From positions 49,812,501 to 49,876,500 of the forward strand of contig CM032232.1 in NCBI GenBank assembly GCA_019009955.1: a stretch of 64,000 bases of DNA, written 5' to 3'. Below the pieces are notes generated by a model. The model ran no database searches, was not told where the DNA came from, and saw nothing but the letters and a program-made list of their open reading frames with translations. The position numbers and the translations under genes were made by a program. This DNA is from Riptortus pedestris (taxonomy: Eukaryota > Arthropoda > Insecta > Hemiptera > Alydidae). Shown in pieces: positions 1 to 12,300 of the stretch (within the stretch, counting starts at the first letter, position 1; each line of letters begins with the position of its first letter).

Positions 1-100
1 AATAGTTAAGAATAATTAACCAAGTGTGTAGTGCATTGTTAAATAAATAGTGTAGAGATAAAAACTGTGAAGCATGTGTACTGATTTTGGTAATAAACGT

Positions 101-104
<4 letters not shown>
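1..104 (+). mobile_element. End of an LTR related to the 38.8-45.2 kb gypsy family
   Basis: Read on the plus strand, this matches the inner part and terminus of the LTR whose minus-strand copies lie at 38802-39470 and 44581-45209: shared blocks GAATAATTA, AAACTGTGAA and the end GGTAATAAACGTAACA. It lacks about 45 bp present in those LTRs. It ends in ...AACA next to the AT microsatellite. The rest lies left of the window. Confidence 0.7.
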
Positions 105-171
<67 letters not shown>

Positions 172-178
172 TACACAC
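104..178. repeat. (AT)n(AC)n microsatellite
   Basis: About 57 bp of AT followed by AC dinucleotides, in the presumed 3' UTR region of STK11IP. Confidence 0.97.
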
Positions 179-431
179 CTGCTTAATTCGGGCAGAGAAA
201 TCTTGTTTCTTTCCTTTCTAATCACTCCCCCATTAAGTAATTTTGCTGATTAAAAATCTTGGATTCAAAAATTTTGATTTTATGTTATGTTTATGAATAT
301 CACAAAATAATTTAAAACCTAGCGACTCCTAATTATCAAGATAGAAGATTAGATGTAAGCAGATATTTACCCAGTTGAGTGAGATATTCCTTAGCCGATG
401 AGTAAAAAAAAGGTACTACATGATGTTACAT

Positions 432-605
432 TTATGACCGACTTGTCACTTCTAATGATTCGGAAAACATTTCTTCCCATGGAGTTTGAATAGACTCAAC
501 AATAAAGGAAACGTGAGAATCAGAAACAAGCTTAAGCCGCCAAACTTCTTCTACTGCTTCTGTTTGATCCAGAAAATGGAGACTGACTAGCTGACTTCCT
601 CTTCC
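432..605 (-). CDS. STK11IP: STK11IP exon 21 (terminal, stop TAA)
   Basis: 174 nt, residues 1182-1238 plus TAA at 432-434. Acceptor GTTTCCAG. Encodes VSLHFLDQTEAVEEVWRLKL and the C-terminal WEEMFSESL helix. No canonical AATAAA is visible on the minus strand between the stop and position 180, so the mRNA end is unresolved. Confidence 0.86.
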   Translation of the reverse strand, partial: GRGSQLVSLHFLDQTEAVEEVWRLKLVSDSHVSFIVESIQTPWEEMFSESLEVTSRS

Positions 606-2257
606 CTGGAAACATTAAATCCATGCATGATATTATTTACAATTTGTAATATTAAGTTTACGATTTTGTAACAAAATGTATGTCAAACAGGAACAATCAA
701 ACTATTCTACGGACCCATTTCTATAAATGGGAGAGTTAATAAGTAACAAGTCAGTTTGTCCAAAAGTTTTACATTTTAAGTGATTTTAAAGAGTAAGTAT
801 TGGCACACAATTTGTATATGCAATGAAAACTGCTGAGACGATCATTTGTTCATTAGCATTAAAACACACTTTTAAAGTATAAAATTGTTAGGAGCCAAGT
901 AAAAACATTGTTCTCCCAAATTTTATTGAAGAAAACCGTGCATGGTAAGTAATTTTAATACCTTAAAAATATTATCACAAGTTTTTACAGCTGTTGCAGA
1001 ATAATATATTTATATTTCCTTGTGAGAAGTGATTAAAATATGGTAGACATAAAAACTTTTCGGTTTTTAGATTTCAATGAAATAGTAGTTTTGGCATGAC
1101 AGCTGTACATCATATTTTGAATAACTCAAAAACAAAGCCTAGGATTGAAGAAATTTCATCTTTAGGATTGTTGTAAAATCAAGTAGTGCACCTGCTCTTT
1201 GCCCCAAAATAAAAACTGCTTATCTACTGGTGATATAGACGATTTTATAGGAACTTATTTGCTAATCAAAAAATGAACCATAAATTATGTTATATGCCAC
1301 GTCATTTGTTGGATTGGAACAGATATATTGTATATCATTTGCAAAAGAGACAATTTTAAGTAAAGTACAGCAAAACATTTTATATTTGATTAAATGAATT
1401 CAAACCATATGTTTTCATTGAATACACAAATATTTAAGAAATTCAAGGAGGGGGAGGCTCAGAGAGTTTAGTTGTTGCTCTTAATCTCACTTGGTTTATC
1501 GAACTCTGGGCTTGATTCTCACCTGGGCAATAGGAATTTATTTAGTGACGAACTTATTAAATAAAATCTTTAATCCCAACCTGGCTAGAAAAGGGTGGTA
1601 ACCAGTCAAAATTGACCTTAGTAGCACCTCATGGAAGTTAATAAATAATAAATAAATTCAGTATATATCTAAACTTGACTATGCAAGCTTCTCCAAATTT
1701 ATCATACACAGTATCTGAGAGACAAAAACATGGAGAGCATGAAAACAATTTGCAAATAGAACCTCATATATTATGTAAAGTGGGAAAGTTTTTCATAAGT
1801 ATAAATTAAAATTACCCATTAACAACTTCTGATGTTTCAAAATGTAGAATGGTCTAATGTTTGTTATAAAAAATTAATTCAGTAATTCCATTTTGTACTT
1901 TTTCTACTAGACCTATTCACGAGGGAAGAATAGTTACCAAAACGGCCGCCAGAGCTCTCGGCGGATAGTGCCGACCACACTCACAATACAAATGCAAATA
2001 TCTCGGTTAATATTCAAGATACAGAATAAATGTATAGAACAATATTTATAGTAAATTTAATTTGCAATAAGATTGATTCTATACACTTTTTCGATCCGAT
2101 GCATAATAACAGAGATATTTCAAATGTTTAAAAATCCCCCCCTCCCACTAGTCCGATTTCAGCCATTAACGAACTTGATCTTTCTTTTTACATAAAACAC
2201 TTAAATTCCAAGTTTGGTAACGATCAAACAAAAATTGCGACCGCTAGAACCTTAACA

Positions 2258-2345
<88 letters not shown>

Positions 2346-2514
2346 GTGTGTTGTTCTTTTCGGAGCTTTGGTCAATGTTGGTGAAATGAATCTTAGTTTA
2401 TGCCAATATTTCGAGAATTTTTATTTTCTCTTCCTCAGGGCTGTAACATTGACCAAAGCTCCGACAAGAACAACACACCACATATAAATACAACCTGGAC
2501 GAAAACATCAGCAC

Positions 2515-2566
<52 letters not shown>

Positions 2567-5500
2567 GAACGGACCTCATTTTCGTCATCTCCTGGGTAGG
2601 ATCGATGGACATTTGAGGAAATTTTTTAAAACTCGCGTCATGAGTACGACCTCAATAGCTGATTTCCCTTAAGGGAAATCTGCTAAAACATGGAGAGCAT
2701 GAAAACAATTTGCAAATAGAACATCTAATATTATGTAAAGTGGGAAAGTTTTTCATAAGTATAAATTAAAATTATCCATTAACAACTTCTGATGTTTCAA
2801 AATGTAGAATGGTCTAATGTTTGTTATAAAAAATTAATTTAGTAATTCCATTGTGTACTTTTTCATGGCACTTTTATATTTTTTAATAAAATAAGCTACA
2901 AATTTCAAAAATATACTTTCAATAAAACAAAAATAGAATACAAAATTTTAAGTCCTTAAACTTACCACTTCCATAAGATTGGACATTTGCTGTGAGGCAA
3001 CAATAGAAGGAACAGCATTTGTATTAAGCCAAGATAATTCACCAGCTATGACATGAAATTCTCCTGACGTAAGAATTAGGCCCCCAAGACGAAATATCTC
3101 AGTCTCAACTGTAAAATAAAACAGTGGGTCTAGGTTTACCCTTTTCAAAAAAATAAATTCCTTGTCAATGATTAGTCGGGTAGGGCATATAAAAAATATA
3201 ATACACATGAATGGGAACTTTTTTCTTAGCTTCTTTAGACAACAGATCCTATTTTAAATATCAACAAAAATGCCCATAATACATCTATGTCTGATATACT
3301 AGCACTAATCATAATTATTATCAACCTTATAACTAAACTCATTATAATGAAAGTTGCTTTCCATGTTTGTTGAAGAACAAAATCAAGCTTGTCACAATCA
3401 ATGACTTGCTGGCATAAATTGTCTGTTAGCTTGTAAAATTGCTGCAAGATCTTTTCTTTAAACAAACAATTATGAAAGCATTGGGGAAAAAAGATAGAAA
3501 GCAACTTAAATTAACAAATATTTTTTTGAGAAATATTAATAGGAAATAGCAAATGTAGGTATGTAATCGAAAAACCAAACTTCAATCTTTCCATAATGTT
3601 TGAAATACAGCATTATTATTATAAAAGAGATGTTTTTGAAGTAAATCATCTCAATTCACAAAACACATGCAGACAAACTCAAGCCCATATATTGTTTTTA
3701 AACTAGTCAAAATATTCAGGTTCATTTTGCTATATGATTTCTGAAAATAAAATCCCTAAAGTGAAGAGAAAGGTCATGAGAAGCCCAGTAACAGATCCAA
3801 TGGGATAATGACTTTTCACTTCACTCCTCTACTTGCGTGACAACTACTTCTCCTACTAATGTATTCGTCAACTAATTACATACTGCCTGGTTTAATTATT
3901 TCAGGAGGAAATAAATGACTGAAACTATATTCACCCAGTCAAGTACACACTTAAACTCTAGTCAAAATTCAACTGCAAGCACACAGTCTGACCAACTCAC
4001 ATACTGTGACAAACATTTGTTTAAAATACTAATTCATAAATAGCAAGTAAATTTGATTTTCGATTGTAACTAACCATTGTCTTTAAGAATAGTTATGGAC
4101 AAACATAAACTAAAAGCAGACACAAATGGATCCATTGATCTTTCTATTGTAGATGTAAATAGAACGGCTTGTTGAAGAGAGAGTTCTGCATTACTATTTG
4201 CATTGTTCTGTATTTTCACTCCTTCTACATAACCTGCAACAAGTTATCAACAAATATTAAAAAAATGATCACTGAATCAAAAATCATATCATGCTCTCCT
4301 TAGGATTAAAGTATCTCAAATAATAAAAAATAAATTAATCTCAAGAATGGTTGCAAAATGTTGTTGAATGATAAAACTGTAAGAACGATATAAGAGATTC
4401 TGGATATAAGAAAACTGCCAACCAAAAGTTTGAGACCACTTCAATTTTTTGTAATAATAATAAGTAAAAGGCTAATCACAAAAATAAATAAATAAGGTCT
4501 CATCTTAAGTGTTTGTCTTTTTTAGAATGCCCAAAAATATTGAGTTATTTAGTTTGAATTTAATATATTTTAAGTACATACTTGTTGGCAAATTGAAAGA
4601 GTTGATGCATGAAACACTATAGGACACATTTAAGAAGGATTCCAAAAGAAGCAAGATTTTAAAAATTTTAATTTACCTAATTCATAAAAAAAACTCATGT
4701 GGGCTCGACATGATTTCCTATTACTTCTATAAATTAAATAACAAAATTTTTGGTTGCATTTCATAGAAAATTACTTCATTGGAAAATGATATACAATATC
4801 TCTTTCCCAATGTATTCAATTGAAAAATGTTACAGAACATTATCTATAGATCTTTTTATGAATAACAATTCTATACAAATGTTTTGTATATCTAATACAT
4901 ATAGAAAAATGTTTTATTTTTGCCCCCTCTCCTCCCCTTTAGTTGATTTTGATCAAAAGGAGAAGTGCACAACTAATGTCACAACAATCCCAAATATGAA
5001 ATTTTAAGGTTCTAAGCCGTTTTTGAGTTATGCGAGATATGTAAAAATGTCACGGAGGGTCAAAACACTGAAATATAAAAACCAAAAGTTTTTGTAATTA
5101 CATTACTCCCTTCACTTCGTGTAAGAAAATAAAATGCTTGAAATACTTTTTCTTTTTAATATTTCAGTACATTTTGCTTCCATACAAGTTAACTAAATAT
5201 TAATTAATCGTTGTTACACACTGCACATTAAACTATTAAAGGTTGTAATTTTTATTGACACATCCTCAATCACCTAAACGTTTCCTAGTGTTCTGAACTC
5301 TCGTTCTAGTTCTGAACTCTTTGCCCAGCTAATCTTAACTGGGAGATCAACTCTGTATCACTGATTTTAAAATATAATGACATATATTTTCAGGAAAAAA
5401 TACAGGCTAGCAATTTTTTAAATGATTAATGAAATTTCCAAAAGATTATTTTTCCCCCTCAAGTTTGCAGATACTAATGCTTCACTCATGTCCAAACTTG

Positions 5501-6241
5501 TCTCTGCCCCCTCCCTAGTGGCGTGGATGGATTCCTTCGGCCTTAGTGCATCGGCAGAGTACAGCCCAGTAGCACTCTATACGTATGTCCTACGCACTCG
5601 GTAAATTTTATTCTTTTGTGATTTTTATGTTTAGATAGTAAGTAAGGCATTATTAGTTTATTATATTTTAATTATAAATATCTTGTTATAGATATATCTT
5701 ATTGTTGTAATATTTTTTTTTTGTGTACATTCAGTTATTGGCTATAAATGTTAAGTTTCATGACACTGGGGCGCTCCGGACCTTCCCTACTACTGACATA
5801 ACTACACTAACACCAACAGACCTCAACAAGGTTGTACAAACAAAAATACTCCAAGACTGGCAAAAACACTGGTTACGTACTGACAACAAACTATTGGAAA
5901 TAAAACGCAATGTTACTGGATGGACAAAGAAACAGAACGTATATTCAAGAAGAGACCAAGTCGTCCTCACAAGATTACGTATTGGACATACATACCTGAC
6001 ACATTCTTACATAATGAACAGAAAAGACAAGCCTACTTGTACTCATTGCAACACTGGACTAACTATAAAACACCTACTAACAGAATGCAGATTACGAACT
6101 TACTTAAACATTCCACTCAACTTGAAGGGACACTGACTGAGAGTAGCCCACATATTGCCACGATTCTGACATATTTAAAAACAATGGGCAGTTTGAGAAT
6201 ATTTAATTCCATATTTTAAAATTTTTTAATGTGTGTGAGTG

Positions 6242-6312
<71 letters not shown>

Positions 6313-9300
6313 TGTGTTTAAATTTTTATTGAAATTTATTATTACTGTTTTTATGAATAATTTTGTGTCAAAGTCACCAAGTTTTCTTTTCACTTATTTA
6401 TTTAACACCTGTTTTTAGTTCTATGTTGTGTTCGTGTTTCTTGTTCCTTTTGTGTTATTTTGTTTACATGTTTCTTGTTATTTTGTTGTGTTCGTGTTTC
6501 TTGTGTTTGTTTGATATTATTTCTTATTACTTTGTTTTGTTATTTTGTTTACTTGTTTTTTGTTTTCCCCCCATGTTTAAGAAGAGCAAAGTCGCCGCAG
6601 TTGCGGAGCTCTAAATAATAAATAATAATAATTTATTGTTGTAATCTTTATAGTTTTAATGACTGTTTTTATAAGACCAATTAGGTACATTTTTCAAAAA
6701 AAGTTGTAGACTCCTTATTTATGGTGTTTTATTGTTTGTAGCTCTGAGGATGGGAATGTAAATTCCTGAAAGTGCTTAGTGTTTTTAAAAATAAATTGTG
6801 AGGAGTCACAAAACAGTGTTTCCAAATAAGCTACTTCCAAAAGGACTTCTCTCTGCAAAGTATAAATTTATAAAATCAAGGCTGTTACCTCTTAAGTGTT
6901 TTAAAAAGCTTATTGTCCTGGTCTGGTCCATGAGAAGAATTAAATAAGAAATATGTTTTAGCTGAACCCTCGCTCCTTGGAGCCATATTAATGGGGTTAT
7001 ATCCTTAATATCCTTGAGATTAAATGAATCAAATAAAGTTAACCAGGAACATACATCATCACTGAAAAATGAGGAAGAATTGAAATATGAGTAAAATTGT
7101 ATACAAAAGAAATGAATATAATTAATATAAACAAACTCTAAGATTTCTCAGACGTCCTATTTAATGCTCAGTCTCCTCATCAGTGTATTAGCCAATGGGC
7201 TGTCAACTGACTTCTCTAACATGTCATCCACTCTTGATTTGATCACTTTCTGTGCGAAGTTTTCTTTGCCCAACAAGTCCATAAGTGAATCTCTGCCTGA
7301 GGCTTTTGATACCATTAAAGAACTACTGGCTCTCTTATGCTTCGAAATGGTTCTGAAGCTCTTCGAGTTTTTTAGGTTCATGGGCTCTCTTCATTACAAA
7401 GTCGTCTTTTAACACTTCTATTCTTTACAGAGAAACCATTGTATGTAACGTGAGTTTTCCTCAATAGCATTTTCAGTCATAACTCATTACTCTTCTGAAT
7501 GGCCTCCTCACAAATATTAACAAACCACTACACTTACTTTTTAGACATACTTTTCAACCTCCACAACATTCCTCCATGCTTAGTTCCATTGTTGGCACAA
7601 ATATTGGAATCTCCGCCTATGAAATTCTTCACTGATTTTCCTGAAACTTACTCATTTCAAAACGGAAATTCTTTGCATGTTTATGGAGGTGTAGTCTCCA
7701 GTGCCATCAGCTGATTACAGATGTCTAAAACATAGAAATGGTTTGAAACACAGCCAGTCCCGCTGTATCTTCCAGAATTATGAGGGGAGAGATTGAAACT
7801 CAACAAAATGTGGACTATTCAGTTGTGATTTGGCCATCCAGTCCTATCTATGTTTCTTTTAACATAAACTTATGAGGAAACACAGTGGTCATGATGTTCA
7901 TATCCCTAAGCTCAGCAAAGCCTACAATTTGTATTTCATTATCATAGGTTAACTACCGTTAGCTGTGCTTGCCAGTTGTTGGCCTGTAATACAGTTCTAT
8001 AACTAAATAGTCAATGGAGTAACCAAATACACCTGGTGTTGTACTTTGGTGTCTCATCGTATGTTTGGCCTGACAGGTAAAGAAGTATTTTTTCTCTTCA
8101 TCCTCTCAAGGGTCATGGACAGTGATCAATAATATATTGCAGAATTTTCTACTTAGTGTGATTCTGCAGATCCTCTCATTGGTGCAGTAGTATAGTATGA
8201 GCTGAAGACTCTTCTTAATCATAAACCGAGCGCCCTTTTCTTTCCGCCTAATACCACTATACCTTAGGAGATATTCATCTCAATTTCATTCTATAAGATC
8301 TCCTTCATCCATGTTATATAGAACCACCAAGACTATGATCACTCCCGGTTGCAATATCCTCAGCACCAGTTTCCAATATTGATTCCTTTTTAGCTATTTA
8401 AGTTTTACTCATGACATGCTTTTTGAAAAAATGTCTTCATCAATCCTACCCATGAGATGACTAAAATAAGTCAATTGAAAACTATATAATAGTTATTTAT
8501 TATACAAGTGACGAAAGTAGATCATTTTACAACTCGAGTGAAACGTTTACCCACACGAGCGAAGCGAGTGTGGTAATTTCACGAGAGTTGTAAATTCAAC
8601 TTTCGTCACGAGTGTAATATTAAATTTTTTCTGTAATCGTGTAATACATGATCAGATCTAACCAGAATATGAACAAAATTAGAATGTTGTGAAGATTATG
8701 GTATGTTGTTGGTAGGTTATAAGCATACTTGTGAAAGGTTATAAGCATAGTTATAAAACAACTAGTGATGATTGTGAAGTAGTGCAGTTATAAACAAGTG
8801 CAGGTTATAAACAAGGAAGGTAATTATTATTATATTTAAATTTTAAAATATATTGATTATTTCCACCAATAATTCATTCACATTTCAATTTATTTTGTTA
8901 AAATAAATTCTTACAATGCTAAGAAACATTTAAAAGCATTTAATTTCCAACTTCAAATTATTTTTTAATTTATACTTATTACTAATTAAGAAGGCAATTC
9001 ACTTTCTTCACTTGTGAAGAAAGTGATTACTTTCTTCACTCTATTGCAAAATGTTTCACTTTCTTCACTCATTTCAGTTTAGTAATGTTACCATTATTCA
9101 ACGATTACAGAAAAATATATTTTTCTATTAATGATCTAGCCACTGCAATTTTTGTTTTATCATTACAAAATTCATTATTTAAATATTCTATGTAAAACTA
9201 AAATTCAAGTCCGTAAGTGGTCGAAATCAGACCAGAGGGTAGAGGAGGAAAATTGAAAATTCAAAGAAACCCTGTTATGAGTAAGATAAAAAAAATCTTG

Positions 9301-12300
9301 GAGCAAATTTAATTCTCTCTTATTGTTGTTTTATGCATTTTTTTTGTACTTTGAATATTAAAAAAATTATTTAATCCCCCCCCCCCCGTTTTCAGCCTAC
9401 AGTAAACTCCCACTTCTAATGGTCTTATTTGTACTTTTCAATTTCTGTTTAAAGTACATTTAAATTTCTGTTTACATAGATTTCTTATTGAGGGAGGAAA
9501 GGCAGTGAGGTGCCCCATATATTATTATAACACAAAAACAGGGAAATCTGCTTAGTTTACACAGCCCTGAGTAACAAACTTTTCAATCTTCTTTATAGAG
9601 GTAAGTACGCCTATTCCCAAGCTTCACCCTCCTCTTTAACCCAGACTCAGAACTGGGAGCAAATATCCTAGTAAGATATCCAGGATCAGCAGTATTATTC
9701 TCCATTGGCCTCGACAGCTTGGGTGATTCTAATTCCCAACTCACAGAGATCGCAATATATATAACATTAAAAAGTGATAATAAGATATTAAGATAATTAA
9801 TTTTGCAATTAAAAATGGTTGATTATGTTTATTAAAATCGAGGTCTTCGGGAATTGACTGTTTTCATGTTTTCGGCCGATGTTTCAGTAGACATACTTCA
9901 TACTTCCTAAGGGTTTTTATTCTGAGACTGAAGAGTTGTATTCCTATTCAGGTATATGTATTTATCTTGTCCAGTGCCACGGGTGGAGTTTCTCCTTCCT
10001 GGTATCTTTGGATATTTGCTGGATAGCTCAACTATGTTTTGCCAATGAATTATATCTTTTGCCCATTATAATTGATCAATATTCCTTACCAGGTTCCTGG
10101 AAATGACAAATACAAAACAGTGCAGAGAGATTGGGTGAGGGAGGGAGAGAGAGAGAGGGGGGGGAGAGTGAATACTAACAGATATCTGTATGAATGATAG
10201 ACAATTAATAACACTTACTTAAAGTTAGTTCTAGAATGTGATAAAAGATAAAGTTTTGAAGTTGTAAAAACAGCACAGCCATCATAATCTGAACCTCCTG
10301 TTTTCCATAAATGGCACTAAAAATATATACAAATTGTTATTATTTAAAAGATATAAGCAATTCACAAAGTTATAAATAATATTTATTATTTAATACTATT
10401 TTAATATAATATTCTAATAATTTAAGGGGTAAAAGAGAGATGTATTTCATACAGAGTTGAAAAGGAATTCTTTTGTGACTATGATTATACATTTATTTAG
10501 CTCTTATTCAAAGTAAGTTTGTTTAATTCATCTGATTAACATTGTTGTAATTTTATTTCAAAATCATTTTCTACAAAATAGTGACTATGGCCAATATCTT
10601 GAAAAGTTATTCACCATACTCTCAAATATTTCTAGACAGTTTTTTTTAATGGTGGTATATTTTATTTTGGCAAACATGATAAAAATTTGGAAACAAATAA
10701 ATAAAAATTAATAAATTTGAATTTGGGCTATGTTGGGCACAAAATTACCATATTTCAAATTATGCATAACAATCAATAGCAAAATTTGTTACTATTCTAT
10801 TAGTACCATCTTTGGTGTCAAGAATATGTAATTTTCTTATTATTTATTTATATTATTTTAGAGTTTTACAACCTTGGGAGTGTTGCTCATTCAAATTTTA
10901 AAAAAAAATGAATATACTAACAGAAGAATAAGAAACACATGTAGAATGTTAAACACAACAGAACAACATTGATAGAACACTCTGAACAAACAACAACAAA
11001 TGTGTTTAAAAAGCAATAAATACAAGATAAAAGAGTATTTGGAAAAAAAAAAAAAAAAATAAGCACTAAATTATAGGGCAATAGAAAGTTAAAATAGTTT
11101 TAAAATATTAAGAAATTAAAATAATAGGTACATAAAAATCTATTTATATAATGCAAATTATAAATCCATTTCTCCAAGCCACATAACACACTTTCACAGA
11201 TACTCACATAGGCAATGATATACATACTAACACATATATATGGAAATGTCAAATTTCTCAATTTTCCTAAAAATGCAATTTTAAAATAAAAACGTATTAG
11301 TGCCTAATTTTTGCTTGCATATAGTTTATGTTTTTTTATGTACTGAATAATTCTGGCTACGTGAAGTCAATCTTCAGTTGGTAAATAGTGCAATTTATGC
11401 GGGATCTATAAATGTTAACCTTTTCTGCAGTTGGTCAATATGTGGTTTATAGATAAACAGAATATGCCTATATCATGGATTATAGAATCATCACATTTTG
11501 ACATTTCCGTCTTTTCTATGATTACATTCCATGTGTAAGGAAATAATGGTCTTCGTAAGATATCTTATTCGTTTGATATTGTTATTACTGAAACTAATGT
11601 CCTTTTGATGTTTATATATATGACATTGAAGATTATTTAACAAGAAATATTATGCACTTCATAATTGTGCTTCCAAAGTTCAGTTGAAAATTGATACAAG
11701 TGAAATTGATTATTGCTCATTAATGAATTAGTATAATTATCTATCATTTATCTTAGATATGTTTAATAAAATTTAAGTGATTAATAGAATGTTAAATAAA
11801 TACTTTTACTAAAAGCAACAGTGCTTCATTATCATCCTGGAAGACATTCTGATATAAATATAATTTTATCCTAGGATCTACATCGGTGAAATCTGTGAAG
11901 GAGTATAAATCTTTATCTTTCCTCCAAACTGATGTAGGCTTCTCTTCCTCAATAATATCTGCAATGAAATAGCCTATTGTTAACACATGCTCATTCCAGT
12001 TGCTCATAGTTATAACAATCACAGGCGAACGTTGTGAGTTATTAAATATGTATGTGCAAATGACTTAAGTTAAACAAAATTTATAACCTGGGGGAGGATC
12101 AGGCTCAGCTATGGTAGAGCTTTCTTCCTCGGCCAAAGTTGCTTCTGAGATTATAGTTTTCTTGTTACTGTTAAATGCTTCATATGCCGTAATAACACTT
12201 TCTGTTAATGAGCCTAAGAAAAACCATTTACTTATTACAAAACAAAGCAACATGTAGATTAAAATTTTAAACACAAATAATAAAAGCATCCATAAAGACA

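Larger units (their letters stand above)
606..2965. other. STK11IP intron 20
   Basis: Holds a SINE, a 180-bp direct repeat pair and a family P copy (listed separately). The remaining AT-rich DNA (606-1450) shows nothing I recognise. Confidence 0.8.
7062..10218. other. STK11IP intron 16
   Basis: Contains an unassigned stretch at 7140-8480 with overlapping open frames on both strands (7164-7412 plus, 7157-7381 minus) that I cannot identify and that look like decayed coding sequence, a palindromic MITE at 8503-8616, a longer inverted-repeat unit to 9120, and a reversed family P copy (about 9120-9595). The stretch 9600-10218 shows only a purine run at 10133-10170. Confidence 0.55.

Noticed and set aside
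16..225. Open frames with runs of IY (also 2400, 48652, 49723, 59343, 59436)
   Set aside because: They translate AT microsatellites; no gene evidence.
6363..6614. 83-codon plus-strand protein after the LINE
   Set aside because: Low-complexity Phe/Leu/Cys frame in the LINE 3' UTR, ending at its TAATAA tail.
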